NCBI RefSeq assembly: GCF_006094435.1 | Contig: NZ_CP034783.1 | Location: 6,537,001 to 6,601,000, forward strand | DNA length: 64,000 nt | Direction of reading: 5' to 3' | Origin: Pseudomonas sp. MPC6 | GTDB lineage: Bacteria; Pseudomonadota; Gammaproteobacteria; Pseudomonadales; Pseudomonadaceae | Shown here: positions 26,472 through 37,361 of the stretch, in pieces | Position numbering within the stretch: the stretch's first letter is position 1 | How the letters are laid out: each line of letters starts with the position of its first letter | Notes under the pieces: model-generated | What the model was told of the DNA's origin: nothing | Databases searched by the model: none | Seen by the model: only the letters and a program-made list of their open reading frames with translations | Made by a program: the position numbers and the translations under genes

Positions 26472-26575
26472 TATCTGTAGGAGCCGGCTTGCTGGCGAAC
26501 CGGGCGGCGCGGTGTATCAGATACACCGCCTTCACCTGTAGGAGCTGGCTTGCCAGCTCCTACAGGGGGTCGCGG
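26472..26575. repeat. REP copy and a compact REP hairpin
   Basis: A single CTGTAGGAGCCGGCTTGC copy (26476-26493) is followed by a compact hairpin at 26537-26568 in which GTAGGAGCTGG and CCAGCTCCTAC are joined by only four bases, without the usual long loop. Confidence 0.75.
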
Positions 26576-26579
26576 CGTG

Positions 26580-27956
26580 TCAGCACTCGACGGCGCTAAC
26601 CGCCAACCCACCCCGCGATGTCTCTTTATATTTGTCATGCATATCAGCCCCGGTATCCCGCATGGTACGGATCACCCGGTCCAGCGAGATAAAGTGCTGA
26701 CCGTCGCCCCGCAGCGCCATCTGCGCCGCGTTGATCGCCTTCACCGCCGCAATCGCATTGCGCTCGATGCACGGCACCTGCACCAGCCCGCCCACCGGGT
26801 CGCAAGTCAGCCCGAGGTTGTGCTCCAGGCCGATTTCCGCCGCGTTGCACAGTTGCTCCGGGGTGGCACCGAGGATCTCGGCCAGTCCAGCCGCCGCCAT
26901 GGCGCAAGCCGATCCGACCTCGCCCTGGCAGCCGACTTCCGCACCGGAAATCGAAGCGTTCTTTTTGCACAGAATCCCCACCGCCGCCGCACTGAGGAAA
27001 TAGTCGACCACGTTGGCGTCAGTCACCGCTTCGCTGAACTTCATAAAGTAATGCAGGACCGCCGGAATGATCCCCGCCGCGCCATTGGTCGGTGCCGTGA
27101 CCATGCGCCCGCCCGCGGCGTTTTCTTCATTGACCGCCAGGGCGAACAGGTTGACCCATTCCATGGCGCTCAGCGTCGAGCCAATCACGTTCGGCTTGTT
27201 CAACTCCTGCAGGCTACGGTGCAGCCTGGCGGCGCGTCGACGTACATTCAGGCCGCCGGGCAGGATGCCTTCGTGCTTGAGGCCCTGTTCGACACAATCT
27301 TGCATCGCGCGCCAGAGCGTCATCAGGCCGGCGCGGATTTCTTCTTCGCTGCGCCAGACCTTCTCGTTGGCCATCATCAATTCGGCCACACGCAGGTTGT
27401 GTTGTTTGCAGAGACTGAGCAGCTCGACGGCGCTGGAGAAATCGTACGGCAACACCGTGCGATCCAGGTCCACCACACCGCTGCTGGCTTGTGCCTCATC
27501 GACGACAAAGCCGCCACCGATGGAGTAGTAGGTGTCGCGATGCAGCTCACCGTCATCGCCCTCGGCAACCAGGGTCATGGCGTTGGGGTGGAATGGCAGG
27601 TTTTCGTCGATCAGGCGCATGTCCCGGGCCCAGATGAACGACACCGGCAAACGCCCATCAAGCAACAGCGTGTCGGTTTCGCGCAGGGTGGCGATGCGCA
27701 GGCCGATCTGCGACGGATCGATCGCGTCCGGCCACTCGCCCATCAGCCCCATGATCACCGCGTTATCGCTGCCGTGACCGATGCCGGTGGCCGACAGCGA
27801 CCCATACAGCTGAACCTCGACGCGCCGCACTTGCTCCACAAGCCCCTGCTCACGCAAACCTTGCACGAACAACGCAGCGGCACGCATGGGCCCCACGGTG
27901 TGCGAACTGGAAGGGCCAATACCGATTTTGAACAGGTCGAAAACGCTGATAGCCAT
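26580..27956 (-). CDS. sdaB: L-serine dehydratase (L-serine ammonia-lyase)
   Basis: Iron-sulfur enzyme of 458 residues that deaminates L-serine to pyruvate, the last step by which betaine carbon enters central metabolism. Visible family regions are [24 protein letters not shown] at the start, [19 protein letters not shown] near residue 300 and the cluster cysteines in [20 protein letters not shown] and [22 protein letters not shown] 27956 is preceded by AGGAG; upstream codons are not family-like. It is divergent from cbcX, matching PA5379 next to PA5378. Confidence 0.95.
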   Translation of the reverse strand: MAISVFDLFKIGIGPSSSHTVGPMRAAALFVQGLREQGLVEQVRRVEVQLYGSLSATGIGHGSDNAVIMGLMGEWPDAIDPSQIGLRIATLRETDTLLLDGRLPVSFIWARDMRLIDENLPFHPNAMTLVAEGDDGELHRDTYYSIGGGFVVDEAQASSGVVDLDRTVLPYDFSSAVELLSLCKQHNLRVAELMMANEKVWRSEEEIRAGLMTLWRAMQDCVEQGLKHEGILPGGLNVRRRAARLHRSLQELNKPNVIGSTLSAMEWVNLFALAVNEENAAGGRMVTAPTNGAAGIIPAVLHYFMKFSEAVTDANVVDYFLSAAAVGILCKKNASISGAEVGCQGEVGSACAMAAAGLAEILGATPEQLCNAAEIGLEHNLGLTCDPVGGLVQVPCIERNAIAAVKAINAAQMALRGDGQHFISLDRVIRTMRDTGADMHDKYKETSRGGLAVSAVEC

Positions 27957-28391
27957 TACTGCCGAACTCCTGGATGTGCCAACTCCAGACGCAAAAGCGC
28001 CTGGTGACGGAGCTGCTACGCTCAAGCTGCAATCCGCCGGTATGGCTGCATCATCAGGCTTTTGCCGGGTCATTCGACGTCTGACACCGACGTACTCTTG
28101 TCCACAAACGCCGCGTGCGTTTTACGCTGTGTTTTCGCCGTTTTTTTGCAGTTCAGAACAGCAAACAGGGCTGAAAAAAGCTGTAAGCGACGTCACCGAC
28201 ACTGGATGCGACCCTCCCTGTACTGGTTACGACGCACCCTGTAGGCGTCAGATTTTCACTGGTACATGATCGTATCGACTCGATTGCAAGGCGCCGTGGT
28301 AGAGATGTCTCCAAAACGCCATCCAACCGCAACCTATAAGTGCGGTGGTCCAGTCGGAACACTGCCAAAAAAAACACCAAGGAGTCCATTC
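27957..28391. promoter_or_regulatory. sdaB-cbcX divergent control region
   Basis: This 435-bp gap holds two GCGAC copies at 28187-28191 and 28208-28212, 21 bp apart. Read leftward they are GGTCGCATCCAGTG and CGTCGCTTACAGCT, close to the candidate CdhR repeats at 19225-19259. It is a good candidate GbdR site serving cbcX, sdaB or both. I see no gene in the gap. Confidence 0.5.
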
Positions 28392-29342
28392 ATGAAAGGT
28401 TCCCCGCCGTTGTTGTTGGCCGCCATGCTGAGTCTGCCGATTCTGGCGCAAGCCGCCGAACCGGCTCAGTGCAAAACCGTAAACTTCTCCGATGTCGGCT
28501 GGACCGACATTACCGTGACTACCGCCACCACCAGCGTCGTGCTCGATGCCCTGGGCTACAAGACCAAGACCACGATGATTTCCGTGCCGGTGACCTACAA
28601 ATCCCTGGCCGATGGCAAGAACATGGACGTCTTCCTGGGTAACTGGATGCCGACCATGGAAAACGACATCAAGGCTTACCGCGATGCCGGCACTGTGGAC
28701 ACCCTGCGCGCCAACCTCGAAAACGCAAAATACACACTCGCCGTCCCCGAAGAGTTGTATAACAAGGGTCTGAAAGATTTCGCCGACATCGCCAAGTTCA
28801 AGAAAGAACTCGACGGCAAGATCTACGGCATCGAACCGGGCAACGACGGCAACCGCCTGATTCAGAGCATGATCGACAAGAACGCCTTCGGCTTGAAAGA
28901 CGCCGGCTTCAAGGTGGTCGAATCCAGCGAGGCAGGCATGCTCTCGCAAGTCGATCGCGCCCAGCGCCGCAACACCGCCGTGGTGTTCCTGGGCTGGGAA
29001 CCGCACCCGATGAACACGCGTTTCAAGATGAAGTACCTGACCGGCGGCGACGACTTTTTCGGCCCGAACTTCGGTCAGGCGACCATCTTCACCAACACCC
29101 GCAAGGGTTACGCCCAGGAATGCAGCAACGTGGGTCAGTTGCTGAAAAACCTGGTGTTCACCCTCGACATGGAAAGCACGCTGATGGGCAACGTCCTGGA
29201 CGACAAAATGAAGCCTGACGCGGCCGCCAAGGCCTGGCTGAAAAAGAATCCACAGGTGCTCGATACCTGGCTCGCTGGCGTGACCACCATTGACGGTAAA
29301 CCAGGCCTGGAGGCCGTGAAAACCAAGCTCGCGCAGCCTTGA
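28392..29342 (+). CDS. cbcX: Choline/betaine substrate-binding protein
   Basis: Periplasmic ProX-type protein of 316 residues with signal peptide MKGSPPLLLAAMLSLPILAQA. Pocket regions VGWTDITV, FLGNWMPTM, GIEPGNDGNRLI and FLGWEPHPMN match CaiX at corresponding positions. It feeds the CbcWV permease and, in P. aeruginosa (PA5378), binds choline. AAGGAG precedes the ATG at 28392. It is the first gene of the cbcXWV transporter operon. Confidence 0.95.
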   Translation: MKGSPPLLLAAMLSLPILAQAAEPAQCKTVNFSDVGWTDITVTTATTSVVLDALGYKTKTTMISVPVTYKSLADGKNMDVFLGNWMPTMENDIKAYRDAGTVDTLRANLENAKYTLAVPEELYNKGLKDFADIAKFKKELDGKIYGIEPGNDGNRLIQSMIDKNAFGLKDAGFKVVESSEAGMLSQVDRAQRRNTAVVFLGWEPHPMNTRFKMKYLTGGDDFFGPNFGQATIFTNTRKGYAQECSNVGQLLKNLVFTLDMESTLMGNVLDDKMKPDAAAKAWLKKNPQVLDTWLAGVTTIDGKPGLEAVKTKLAQP

Positions 29343-29418
29343 ATCAGGAAGCATCGCTTACGCCGGGCGAGCCAGCTCGCCCGGGCTGTTTATTCCTTGC
29401 ATGCGGACGTTCACTACC

Positions 29419-30264
29419 ATGCTGATTGATCAGAAAATACCTTTAGGCCAGTACATCGCAGGCTTCGTTGAATGGTTGACGCAACACGGCGCCAACACCT
29501 TCGACGCAATCGCCGTGTCACTGGAAACGATGATCCACGGTGTGACTTTTGCGCTGACCTGGTTCAACCCGCTGGCATTGATCGGCCTCATCGCGCTACT
29601 GGCACACTTCATTCAACGCAAGTGGGGCCTGACCGTTTTTGTCATCGCCTCCTTCCTGCTGATCCTCAACCTGGGGTACTGGCAGGAAACCATGGAAACC
29701 CTTGCCCAGGTGCTCTTCGCGACCCTGGTCTGCGTGGTGATCGGCGTGCCGCTGGGCATCGTCGCCGCGCACAAACCGATGTTCTATACACTGATGCGGC
29801 CGGTACTCGATCTGATGCAGACCGTGCCGACCTTCGTCTACCTCATTCCTACCCTGACACTCTTCGGTCTGGGTGTGGTCCCGGGCCTGATCTCTACGGT
29901 GGTGTTCGCGATTGCCGCACCTATCCGCCTGACTTACCTGGGTATTCGCGATGTCCCGGAAGAATTGATGGACGCTGGCAAGGCCTTTGGCTGCTCGCGA
30001 CGTCAGCTGCTCTCGCGAATCGAACTGCCCCACGCCATGCCAAGCATCGCGGCCGGTATCACCCAGTGCATCATGCTGTCGTTGTCGATGGTGGTGATCG
30101 CGGCACTGGTGGGCGCCGATGGCCTGGGCAAACCCGTGGTCAACGCACTGAACACTGCTGATATCGCCCTGGGCTTCGAAGCCGGCCTGGCGATCGTACT
30201 GCTGGCGATCATGCTCGACCGTATCTGCAAACAACCCGAAGCCAAAGTAGGGGGTGACGCATGA
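29419..30264 (+). CDS. cbcW: Quaternary amine ABC transporter permease
   Basis: Inner-membrane permease of 281 residues with six to seven membrane segments and the EAA-type loop ELMDAGKAFGCSRRQLLSRIELPHAMPSI near residue 190 that contacts the ATPase. It belongs to the ProW/OpuAB family. I prefer ATG 29419 (MLIDQKIPLG) over 29401 because it fits the family start; neither has a strong ribosome binding site. It overlaps cbcV by four bases (ATGA). Confidence 0.94.
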   Translation: MLIDQKIPLGQYIAGFVEWLTQHGANTFDAIAVSLETMIHGVTFALTWFNPLALIGLIALLAHFIQRKWGLTVFVIASFLLILNLGYWQETMETLAQVLFATLVCVVIGVPLGIVAAHKPMFYTLMRPVLDLMQTVPTFVYLIPTLTLFGLGVVPGLISTVVFAIAAPIRLTYLGIRDVPEELMDAGKAFGCSRRQLLSRIELPHAMPSIAAGITQCIMLSLSMVVIAALVGADGLGKPVVNALNTADIALGFEAGLAIVLLAIMLDRICKQPEAKVGGDA

Positions 30265-31439
30265 GCATTATTCGCTTCGAAGACGTCGACGTAATCTTCA
30301 CCAAGGATCCACGCGAGGCACTCAAGCTGCTGGATCAAGGCATGACCCGTAACGAGATCCTGAAAAAGACCGGGCAGATTGTTGGCGTCGAAAAGGCCAG
30401 CCTGGATGTCGAAAAAGGTGAAATCTGCGTACTGATGGGCCTGTCCGGCTCCGGCAAGTCCAGCTTGCTGCGTTGCATCAACGGCCTCAACACCGTCAGC
30501 CGCGGCAAGTTGTTCGTCGAGCACGAAGGCAAGCAGATCGACATCGCTTCCTGCACCCCGGCGGAACTGAAAATGATGCGCACCAAGCGCATTGCGATGG
30601 TGTTCCAGAAGTTCGCCCTGATGCCTTGGCTGACCGTTCGCGAGAACATCAGCTTCGGTCTGGAAATGCAGGGTCGTCCGGAGAAAGAGCGGAAAAAACT
30701 GGTCGATGAAAAACTTGAGCTGGTGGGCCTGACCCAATGGCGCAACAAGAAACCCAACGAGCTGTCCGGCGGTATGCAACAACGCGTGGGCCTGGCCCGT
30801 GCGCTGGCGATGGACGCCGACATTCTGCTGATGGACGAACCGTTTTCGGCCCTCGACCCGCTGATCCGCCAAGGCCTGCAAGACGAACTGCTGGAGCTGC
30901 AAAGCAAGCTGAACAAAACCATCGTATTCGTGAGTCACGACCTCGATGAAGCCCTGAAGCTCGGTAGCCGTATCGCAATCATGAAAGACGGCCGGATCGT
31001 CCAGTACAGCAAGCCGGAAGAGATCGTGTTGAACCCGGCGGACGACTACGTCCGGACCTTCGTCGCCCACACCAACCCGCTGAACGTGCTGTGCGGGCGC
31101 AGCCTGATGCGCACCCTGGACAACTGCAAACGCATCAACGGTTCGGTGTGCCTCGATCCGGGCGGCGATTCGTGGCTGGACCTGGCCGAAGGCAACACCA
31201 TTAAAGGCGCACGCCAGAACGGTGCCAGCCTGGACCTGCAGAACTGGATTCCAGGGCAAGCGGTTGAAGGGTTGGGGCGTCGGCCGACATTGGTGGACTC
31301 CAACATCGGCATGCGCGATGCGCTGCAGATTCGTTACCAGACCGGCAACAAGCTGGTGCTGCACGATAACAACAAGGTGGTGGGGATCCTGGGCGACAGC
31401 GAGCTGTACCACGCACTGCTCGGCAAGAACCTGGGGTAA
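30261..31439 (+). CDS. cbcV: Quaternary amine ABC transporter ATP-binding protein
   Basis: ATPase of 392 residues of the ProV/OpuAA family that powers uptake through CbcW. It shows Walker A (GLSGSGKSS), the signature LSGGMQQRVGLARAL, Walker B (ILLMDEPFSALDP) and the switch histidine (VFVSHDLDEAL). The C-terminal ~110 residues contain a CBS-like half (SNIGMRDALQI, DNNKVVGILGDSELYHALLG), a part used for ionic-strength sensing in some relatives. It shares CbcX and CaiX as likely delivery proteins. Confidence 0.95.
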   Translation: MSIIRFEDVDVIFTKDPREALKLLDQGMTRNEILKKTGQIVGVEKASLDVEKGEICVLMGLSGSGKSSLLRCINGLNTVSRGKLFVEHEGKQIDIASCTPAELKMMRTKRIAMVFQKFALMPWLTVRENISFGLEMQGRPEKERKKLVDEKLELVGLTQWRNKKPNELSGGMQQRVGLARALAMDADILLMDEPFSALDPLIRQGLQDELLELQSKLNKTIVFVSHDLDEALKLGSRIAIMKDGRIVQYSKPEEIVLNPADDYVRTFVAHTNPLNVLCGRSLMRTLDNCKRINGSVCLDPGGDSWLDLAEGNTIKGARQNGASLDLQNWIPGQAVEGLGRRPTLVDSNIGMRDALQIRYQTGNKLVLHDNNKVVGILGDSELYHALLGKNLG

Positions 31440-31452
31440 GGGCCACACACCC

Positions 31453-31488
31453 AAAAACGCCGCGAAAGGATCGCGGCGTTTTTGTTTT
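31453..31488 (+). terminator. Terminator of cbcXWV
   Basis: AAAACGCCGCGA and TCGCGGCGTTTTT pair around AAGGA, followed by TTTGTTTT. It closes the transporter operon before the betI promoter. Confidence 0.9.
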
Positions 31489-31533
31489 AGCGCCATCTTG
31501 AAAGCGACGACTTGTCGTCGGACTTATTTTTTG

Positions 31534-31553
31534 TTGATTGAACGTTCAATCAA
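31534..31553. promoter_or_regulatory. BetI operator candidate
   Basis: A perfect 20-bp palindrome with half-site TTGATTGAAC lies 70 bp before betI in an AT-rich stretch. TetR-type BetI represses betIBA until choline is present; this is the obvious site. The neighbouring CGACGA-CTTG-TCGTCG repeat at 31505-31520 is a second, imperfect palindrome. Confidence 0.75.
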
Positions 31554-31622
31554 AACAAAATAGACTGGTCGTCAATTCGAGACCTTTTATGTCCGCCGGT
31601 AACGCCTAAGGAGTTGTGCAAG

Positions 31623-32216
31623 ATGCCCAAGGTCGGTATGCAACCCATCCGCCGTCAGCAGTTGATCGAAGCCACGCTGCAGGCGGTGGACCAGGTCGGA
31701 ATGGGGGACGCCAGCATTGCGCTGATCGCCCGTTTGGCCGGTGTCTCGAATGGCATCATCAGTCACTACTTTAAGGACAAGAACGGCCTGATCGCCGCCA
31801 CGGCGCAGTACCTGATGAGTGTCCTCAGCGTGAACGTCACCGCGCGCCGTCAGGCGCTGGAGGACAGCAGCCCGCGGGCCCACCTCCAGGTAATTATCGA
31901 AGGCAACTTCGACGCCAGCCAGGTCAATGGCCCGGCAATGAAAACCTGGCTGGCCTTCTGGGCCACCAGCATGCACCACCCGTCACTGCACAGGTTGCAG
32001 CGGATCAACGATCACCGCCTGTATTCCAACCTGTGCTGCCAGTTCCGCCGTGTATTGCCGCTCGATGATGCGCGCAGTGCAGCTCGAGGCCTGGCAGCCC
32101 TCATTGACGGTTTGTGGTTGCGCGGCGCCCTGTCGGGAGATGCATTCGACACCGAGCAGGCGCACCGCATCGCTTACGAATACATGGATTTCCAATTGGC
32201 CAAGCAGGTGAGCTAG
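31623..32216 (+). CDS. betI: Choline-responsive repressor BetI
   Basis: TetR-family repressor of 197 residues. The N-terminal helix-turn-helix ([47 protein letters not shown]) and the later [24 protein letters not shown] are typical of BetI. AAGGAG sits nine bases before ATG 31623. It heads the betIBA operon, and the palindrome at 31534 is its likely operator. Confidence 0.95.
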   Translation: MPKVGMQPIRRQQLIEATLQAVDQVGMGDASIALIARLAGVSNGIISHYFKDKNGLIAATAQYLMSVLSVNVTARRQALEDSSPRAHLQVIIEGNFDASQVNGPAMKTWLAFWATSMHHPSLHRLQRINDHRLYSNLCCQFRRVLPLDDARSAARGLAALIDGLWLRGALSGDAFDTEQAHRIAYEYMDFQLAKQVS

Positions 32217-32326
32217 CGCACACATAACCGCTCAGCCCCTGAACCGCCACTGACCAGCGCCGCCAACGTCATACGGCACGCCCCAGTGGTTAACGCCAAC
32301 CAAACTTATGCACTTGCGAGGACTAT

Positions 32327-33799
32327 ATGGCCCGTTTCGAACTGCAAAAACTCTATATCGATGGCGGCTACAGTGACGCCAGCAGCGACGCCACCTTCGA
32401 AGCCATCAACCCGGCTAACGGTGAAGTCCTCGCAACCGTACAACGTGCGACCAAGGACGACGTCGAGCGCGCGGTGGTCAGCGCCGAAAAGGGCCAGAAA
32501 ATCTGGGCCGCGATGACCGCCATGGAGCGTTCGCGCATCCTGCGTCGCGCCGTGGACATCCTGCGCGAGCGCAACGATGAACTGGCTGCCCTGGAAACCC
32601 TGGACACCGGCAAGTCGTTCTCCGAAACCAAGTACGTCGACATCGTCACCGGCGCCGACGTGCTGGAGTACTACGCAGGCCTGGTGCCGGCCATCGAAGG
32701 CGAGCAGATCCCGCTGCGCACCACGTCTTTCGTCTACACCCGTCGCGAGCCGCTGGGCGTCGTGGCCGGTATCGGCGCATGGAACTACCCGATCCAGATC
32801 GCCCTGTGGAAGTCCGCGCCAGCCCTGGCGGCCGGTAACGCGATGATCTTCAAGCCAAGCGAAGTCACGTCCCTGACCACGCTGAAACTGGCGGAAATCT
32901 ACACCGAAGCTGGCGTTCCGGCGGGCGTGTTCAACGTCCTGACCGGCAGCGGCCGTGAAGTCGGCACCTGGCTGACCGAGCATCCGCGCATCGAAAAAAT
33001 CTCCTTCACCGGCGGCACCGACACCGGCAAGAAGGTCATGGCCAGCGCTTCCGGCTCGTCCTTGAAAGACGTGACCATGGAACTGGGCGGCAAATCCCCG
33101 CTGATCATCTTCGACGACGCCGACCTCGATCGCGCCGCCGACACCGCGATGATGGCCAACTTCTACAGCTCCGGCCAGGTCTGCACCAACGGCACTCGCG
33201 TGTTCGTGCCAAGCCACCTGAAAGCCGCGTTCGAAGCCAAGATCGTTGAGCGCGTCGCGCGCATCCGCATCGGCAACCCGGAAGACGAGAACACCAACTT
33301 CGGCCCGCTGGTCAGCTTTGCCCATATGGAAAGCGTGTTGGGTTACATCGCCAAGGGCAAGGAAGAAGGCGCTCGCCTGCTGTGCGGCGGCACTCGCCTG
33401 ACCGAAGGCGAATTCGCCAAGGGCGCGTTCGTCGCCCCGACCGTGTTCAGCGACTGCACCGACGAGATGACTATCGTGCGCGAAGAAATCTTCGGCCCGG
33501 TGATGAGCATCCTGACGTACGAGACCGAAGATGAAGTGATCCGTCGTGCCAACGACACCGACTTCGGCCTGGCGGCTGGCGTCATCACCAAGGACCTGAA
33601 CCGCGCTCACCGCGTGATTCATCAACTGGAAGCCGGTATCTGCTGGATCAACGCCTGGGGCGAGTCCGACGCGAAGATGCCGGTCGGCGGCTACAAGCAG
33701 TCGGGCGTGGGCCGTGAGAACGGCATCAGTTCGCTGAACAACTTCACACGCATCAAATCGGTACAGGTCGAACTGGGCGATTACGCCTCGGTGTTCTAA
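32327..33799 (+). CDS. betB: Betaine aldehyde dehydrogenase
   Basis: Oxidises betaine aldehyde to glycine betaine with NAD(P)+. The 490-residue ALDH protein shows [16 protein letters not shown], the catalytic glutamate in [19 protein letters not shown] and the catalytic cysteine in [20 protein letters not shown] precedes the ATG. It lies 110 bp after betI and before betA; a REP pair separates it from betA. Confidence 0.97.
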   Translation: MARFELQKLYIDGGYSDASSDATFEAINPANGEVLATVQRATKDDVERAVVSAEKGQKIWAAMTAMERSRILRRAVDILRERNDELAALETLDTGKSFSETKYVDIVTGADVLEYYAGLVPAIEGEQIPLRTTSFVYTRREPLGVVAGIGAWNYPIQIALWKSAPALAAGNAMIFKPSEVTSLTTLKLAEIYTEAGVPAGVFNVLTGSGREVGTWLTEHPRIEKISFTGGTDTGKKVMASASGSSLKDVTMELGGKSPLIIFDDADLDRAADTAMMANFYSSGQVCTNGTRVFVPSHLKAAFEAKIVERVARIRIGNPEDENTNFGPLVSFAHMESVLGYIAKGKEEGARLLCGGTRLTEGEFAKGAFVAPTVFSDCTDEMTIVREEIFGPVMSILTYETEDEVIRRANDTDFGLAAGVITKDLNRAHRVIHQLEAGICWINAWGESDAKMPVGGYKQSGVGRENGISSLNNFTRIKSVQVELGDYASVF

Positions 33800-33821
33800 G
33801 GCGATATTTGTTTCGCCTGCG

Positions 33822-33926
33822 AGGCCGCCTTCGCGGGCAAGCCTCGCTCCTACAGGTTTGGCGTCGTTCGCCAAATCATCGGCTACCCCGATCCTGTAGA
33901 AGCCGGCTTGCCGGCGATCGAGTGCG
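33822..33926. repeat. REP inverted repeat between betB and betA
   Basis: CGCCTTCGCGGGCAAGCCTCG at 33826-33846 faces CTGTAGAAGCCGGCTTGCCGG at 33894-33914. The right copy has GTAGAAGC instead of GTAGGAGC, so the hairpin is imperfect. It lies inside the bet operon. Confidence 0.75.
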
Positions 33927-33975
33927 AAGCACTCGCCATGGCCCGACCTGACCAACTTCAAAGAGGGTGCATTCA

Positions 33976-35679
33976 ATGTCCCAAGAATTCGACTACATCA
34001 TCATCGGTGCCGGCTCGGCTGGTAACACCCTGGCGGCCCGTCTGACGGAAGACGAAGGCGTCACCGTCCTGCTGCTCGAAGCCGGCGGCCCGGACTACCG
34101 TCTCGATTTCCGCACGCAAATGCCGGCCGCCCTGGCGTTCCCGCTGCAAGGCCGTCGCTACAACTGGGCCTACGAAACCGACCCGGAACCACACATGGAC
34201 GGTCGCCGGATGGAATGCGGTCGCGGCAAGGGCCTCGGTGGCTCTTCGCTGATCAACGGCATGTGCTATATCCGCGGCAACGCCATGGACTACGACAACT
34301 GGGCCAAGCTTCCAGGTCTTGAAGACTGGGACTACCTCAACTGCCTGCCGTACTTCAGAAAAGCGGAAACCCGCGACATCGGCCCGAACGACTACCACGG
34401 TGGCGACGGTCCGGTCAGCGTGACCACGCCCAAAGCCGGCAACAACCCGCTGTTCCATGCGATGGTCGAAGCAGGCGTGCAGGCCGGTTACCCCGCTACC
34501 TCCGACCTGAACGGATACCAGCAGGAAGGCTTCGGCCCGATGGACCGTACCGTGACGCCGAACGGCCGTCGCGCCAGCACCGCCCGCGGTTACCTGGACA
34601 TCGCCAAGAAGCGCTCGACCCTGACCATCGTCACCCACGCCCTGACCGACAAGATCCTGTTCGAAGGCAAGCGTGCGGTCGGCGTGCGTTACTTGATCGG
34701 TGCCGCTGAAGAGCGCATTGAAGCCCGTGCCCGCAAGGAAGTGCTGCTGTGCTCCGGCGCCATCGCGTCGCCGCAAATCCTGCAACGTTCCGGCGTTGGC
34801 CCCGCCGAGTTGCTGAAAAAACTCGACATCCCGGTGGTCCACGACCTGCCGGGCGTCGGTGAAAACCTGCAGGATCACCTCGAGCTGTACCTGCAATACG
34901 CGTGCACCCAACCGGTGTCGCTGTACCCGTCGCTGCTCTGGTACAACCAGCCGGCCATCGGTGCCGAGTGGCTGTTCAACGGCACCGGCATCGGCGCCAG
35001 CAACCAGTTCGAAGCCGGCGGTTTCATCCGCTCCCGCCCGGAATTCGATTGGCCGAATATTCAGTACCACTTCCTGCCGGTCGCGATTAACTACAACGGC
35101 AGCAACGGAGTGAAAGAGCACGGTTTCCAGGCGCACATGGGTTCCATGCGCTCGCCGAGCCGCGGTCGCATCCAGGCCAAGTCCAAGGATCCGCGCGAGT
35201 ACCCGAGCATCCTGTTCAATTACATGGCCACCGAGCAGGACTGGCAGGAATTCCGTGACGGCATCCGCCTGACCCGGGAAATCATGCAACAGCCGGCACT
35301 GGACGCCTTCCGTGGCCGCGAAATCAGCCCCGGCATCGAGGTGCAAACCGATGAGCAGCTCGACAAGTTCATCCGCGAACACGCCGAAACCGCGTTCCAC
35401 CCGTCCTGCTCATGCAAGATGGGCACCGACGAGATGGCCGTGGTCGATGGCGAAGGTCGTGTGCATGGCATGCAGGGCCTGCGTGTGGTCGATGCCTCGA
35501 TCATGCCGATCATCACCACCGGCAACCTGAATGCGCCGACGATCATGATCGCCGAGAAAATCGCCGACAAGATCCGGGGCCGCCAGCCGTTGCCGCGCAG
35601 CAAGGCTGATTACTATGTCGCCGGTGATGCACCGGTGCGTGGCAAGCCGTTGCGGGATGTGAGCCTGACTGCTCAGTAA
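33976..35679 (+). CDS. betA: Choline dehydrogenase
   Basis: Membrane-associated GMC flavoprotein of 567 residues oxidising choline to betaine aldehyde. It has the FAD motif [16 protein letters not shown] at the start, the GMC signatures [20 protein letters not shown] and [17 protein letters not shown], and catalytic histidine regions ([10 protein letters not shown] and the C-terminal [15 protein letters not shown]). ATG 33976 follows GAGGG; a GTG three codons upstream is less likely. It completes the choline-to-betaine route. Confidence 0.97.
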   Translation: MSQEFDYIIIGAGSAGNTLAARLTEDEGVTVLLLEAGGPDYRLDFRTQMPAALAFPLQGRRYNWAYETDPEPHMDGRRMECGRGKGLGGSSLINGMCYIRGNAMDYDNWAKLPGLEDWDYLNCLPYFRKAETRDIGPNDYHGGDGPVSVTTPKAGNNPLFHAMVEAGVQAGYPATSDLNGYQQEGFGPMDRTVTPNGRRASTARGYLDIAKKRSTLTIVTHALTDKILFEGKRAVGVRYLIGAAEERIEARARKEVLLCSGAIASPQILQRSGVGPAELLKKLDIPVVHDLPGVGENLQDHLELYLQYACTQPVSLYPSLLWYNQPAIGAEWLFNGTGIGASNQFEAGGFIRSRPEFDWPNIQYHFLPVAINYNGSNGVKEHGFQAHMGSMRSPSRGRIQAKSKDPREYPSILFNYMATEQDWQEFRDGIRLTREIMQQPALDAFRGREISPGIEVQTDEQLDKFIREHAETAFHPSCSCKMGTDEMAVVDGEGRVHGMQGLRVVDASIMPIITTGNLNAPTIMIAEKIADKIRGRQPLPRSKADYYVAGDAPVRGKPLRDVSLTAQ

Positions 35680-35695
35680 GTCATAACACCGAGGC

Positions 35696-35773
35696 GCGCC
35701 CTTCGCGGGCAAGCCTCGCTCCTACAGGAGAACGCGATTCCTTGTAGGAGCGAGGCTTGCCCGCGAAGACGCC
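35696..35773. repeat. REP inverted repeat after betA
   Basis: CCTTCGCGGGCAAGCCTCGC (35700-35719) and its inverted partner (35743-35767) are only about 20 bases apart, the tightest full pair in the window. Confidence 0.85.
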
Positions 35774-35918
35774 AGACCAAGCACCATACCTCCCGAAGTA
35801 ATCCTTTCCTACACCGCCCCGCCCTTGATATCGCTCCCCGCCCAGGCCTAATCTAGCCCCACGCAATCGTTTCACCCCCCCTCGCAACACCGATGCTCCA
35901 TACCAAGGAGGTCCACGA

Positions 35919-37361
35919 ATGTTCGATTTCCACCCCCAGCTCAAGCAGCGCTTTGCTGCCTTGCGCACGGGCGCTGAATTCTTTTCGCTGCGCTATGTGC
36001 GCGAGTCCGGCCAGTACCTGTCAGTGCGCAAGAACGTTGCCGAGCCGCCGAGCCTGAGCCGTGACGAAGGCGCGATGCTGACCGTTCGGGTCAACGGTGT
36101 GGAGACCTATGCCGCGACCAACGACCTGTCCCAATCCGGTCTGCAAGCCGCGCTGGACAACGCCGAGCAACAAGCTCGCCGACTCAAGCCCCACGCCCTG
36201 CTCGACCTGCGCGAGCAAGCCGTTTCCAGTGACCGCGCCGATTACTTCTCGCCGAACCTCGACCAGCCCTTCCCGTCCCTGAGCGATTGCTACCAGCTGC
36301 TCGGCGCCGAATCCGCGGCCGTGCCCAAGGACGAGCGACTGGTGAACTGGCAGGTGAGCATCGGCATTACTGACGTCGAGCAGATCTACCTCAACAGCGC
36401 CGGCGCCGAACTGCGTCAGGCACAGCGTTTTGTCTATCCGAGCCTGGAAGTCACTGCCTACGACGGCAGCGACAGCCAGACCCGCACCCTCGGCCGCGAG
36501 AACTTCGGCCAACAGGGTGGGTTTGATGTGATCAGCCGCTGCGGCCTGGTGGGTGCCGGCCCGAAAATCGCCGACCAGGCGCTGCAATTGTTGCTGGCGC
36601 CGAACACGCCACAAGGCCCGCGCGACCTGTTGTTGATGCCGGATCAGATGATGCTGCAGATCCACGAGTCGATCGGTCACCCCCTGGAACTGGACCGCAT
36701 CCTCGGCGACGAGCGCAATTACGCCGGCACCAGTTTCGTCAAGGCACAAGACTTCGGCAGCCTGCAATATGGCTCCGAACTGCTGAACGTGACCTTCGAT
36801 CCGGACATCCCTGAACAGCTCGCCAGCTACGGTCATGACGACGACGGTACCGCCGCCAGCAAGCAATTCCTGATTAAAGAAGGTTTGCTGCTACGGCCAC
36901 TGGGCGGCGCACTGTCGCAATTCCGTGCCGGCATGAACGGCGTCGCCAACAGCCGCGCCTGCGGCTGGAACCGTCCGCCGATCGACCGCATGGCCAACCT
37001 GAACATCGAGCCTGGGGATCAACCGCTGGCGCAACTGATCGGCGGGATCGAGAACGGCATCCTGATGAGCACCAACCGTTCCTGGTCCATCGACGATGCG
37101 CGCAACAAGTTCCAGTTCGGTTGTGAGTGGGGCCAGTTGATCGAAAACGGCGAACTCAAGGGCGTGGTGAAAAACCCCAACTACCGGGCGATTTCCGCGC
37201 AATTCTGGAAAAACCTCAGCGCCGTCGGCGACGCCAGCACCGTCAAGGTCCTCGGCACTCCGAACTGCGGCAAGGGTGAACCGAATCAGGTGATCCGCGT
37301 CGGTCATGCGTCGCCGGCCTGCGTGTTCAGCAAAGTTGATGTGTTTGGGGGAGACGCCTGA
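35919..37361 (+). CDS. TldD-like metalloprotease subunit
   Basis: A 480-residue member of the TldD/PmbA family with the metal motif HESIGH (residues 249-254) followed by PLELDRILGDE and a C-terminal GTPNCGKG cysteine, the three ligands expected in an active TldD subunit. It overlaps the following TldE-like gene by one base, so the two probably form the known TldD/TldE heterodimer that degrades unfolded peptides inside the cell. The start has an ideal AAGGAGGT. It is shorter and more divergent than the standard TldD, suggesting a paralogous pair; the substrate is unknown. Confidence 0.85.
   Translation: MFDFHPQLKQRFAALRTGAEFFSLRYVRESGQYLSVRKNVAEPPSLSRDEGAMLTVRVNGVETYAATNDLSQSGLQAALDNAEQQARRLKPHALLDLREQAVSSDRADYFSPNLDQPFPSLSDCYQLLGAESAAVPKDERLVNWQVSIGITDVEQIYLNSAGAELRQAQRFVYPSLEVTAYDGSDSQTRTLGRENFGQQGGFDVISRCGLVGAGPKIADQALQLLLAPNTPQGPRDLLLMPDQMMLQIHESIGHPLELDRILGDERNYAGTSFVKAQDFGSLQYGSELLNVTFDPDIPEQLASYGHDDDGTAASKQFLIKEGLLLRPLGGALSQFRAGMNGVANSRACGWNRPPIDRMANLNIEPGDQPLAQLIGGIENGILMSTNRSWSIDDARNKFQFGCEWGQLIENGELKGVVKNPNYRAISAQFWKNLSAVGDASTVKVLGTPNCGKGEPNQVIRVGHASPACVFSKVDVFGGDA

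Larger units (their letters stand above)
26039..26579. other. gbdR upstream region with hairpin string and REP copies
   Basis: This 541-bp gap has no convincing gene. It holds the gbdR promoter side, an inverted repeat ATTGAA-TGCGCG-TTCAAT at 26154-26171, a rightward series of four hairpins at 26325-26432 (listed separately) and two REP copies near the sdaB end (26474-26575). Confidence 0.6.
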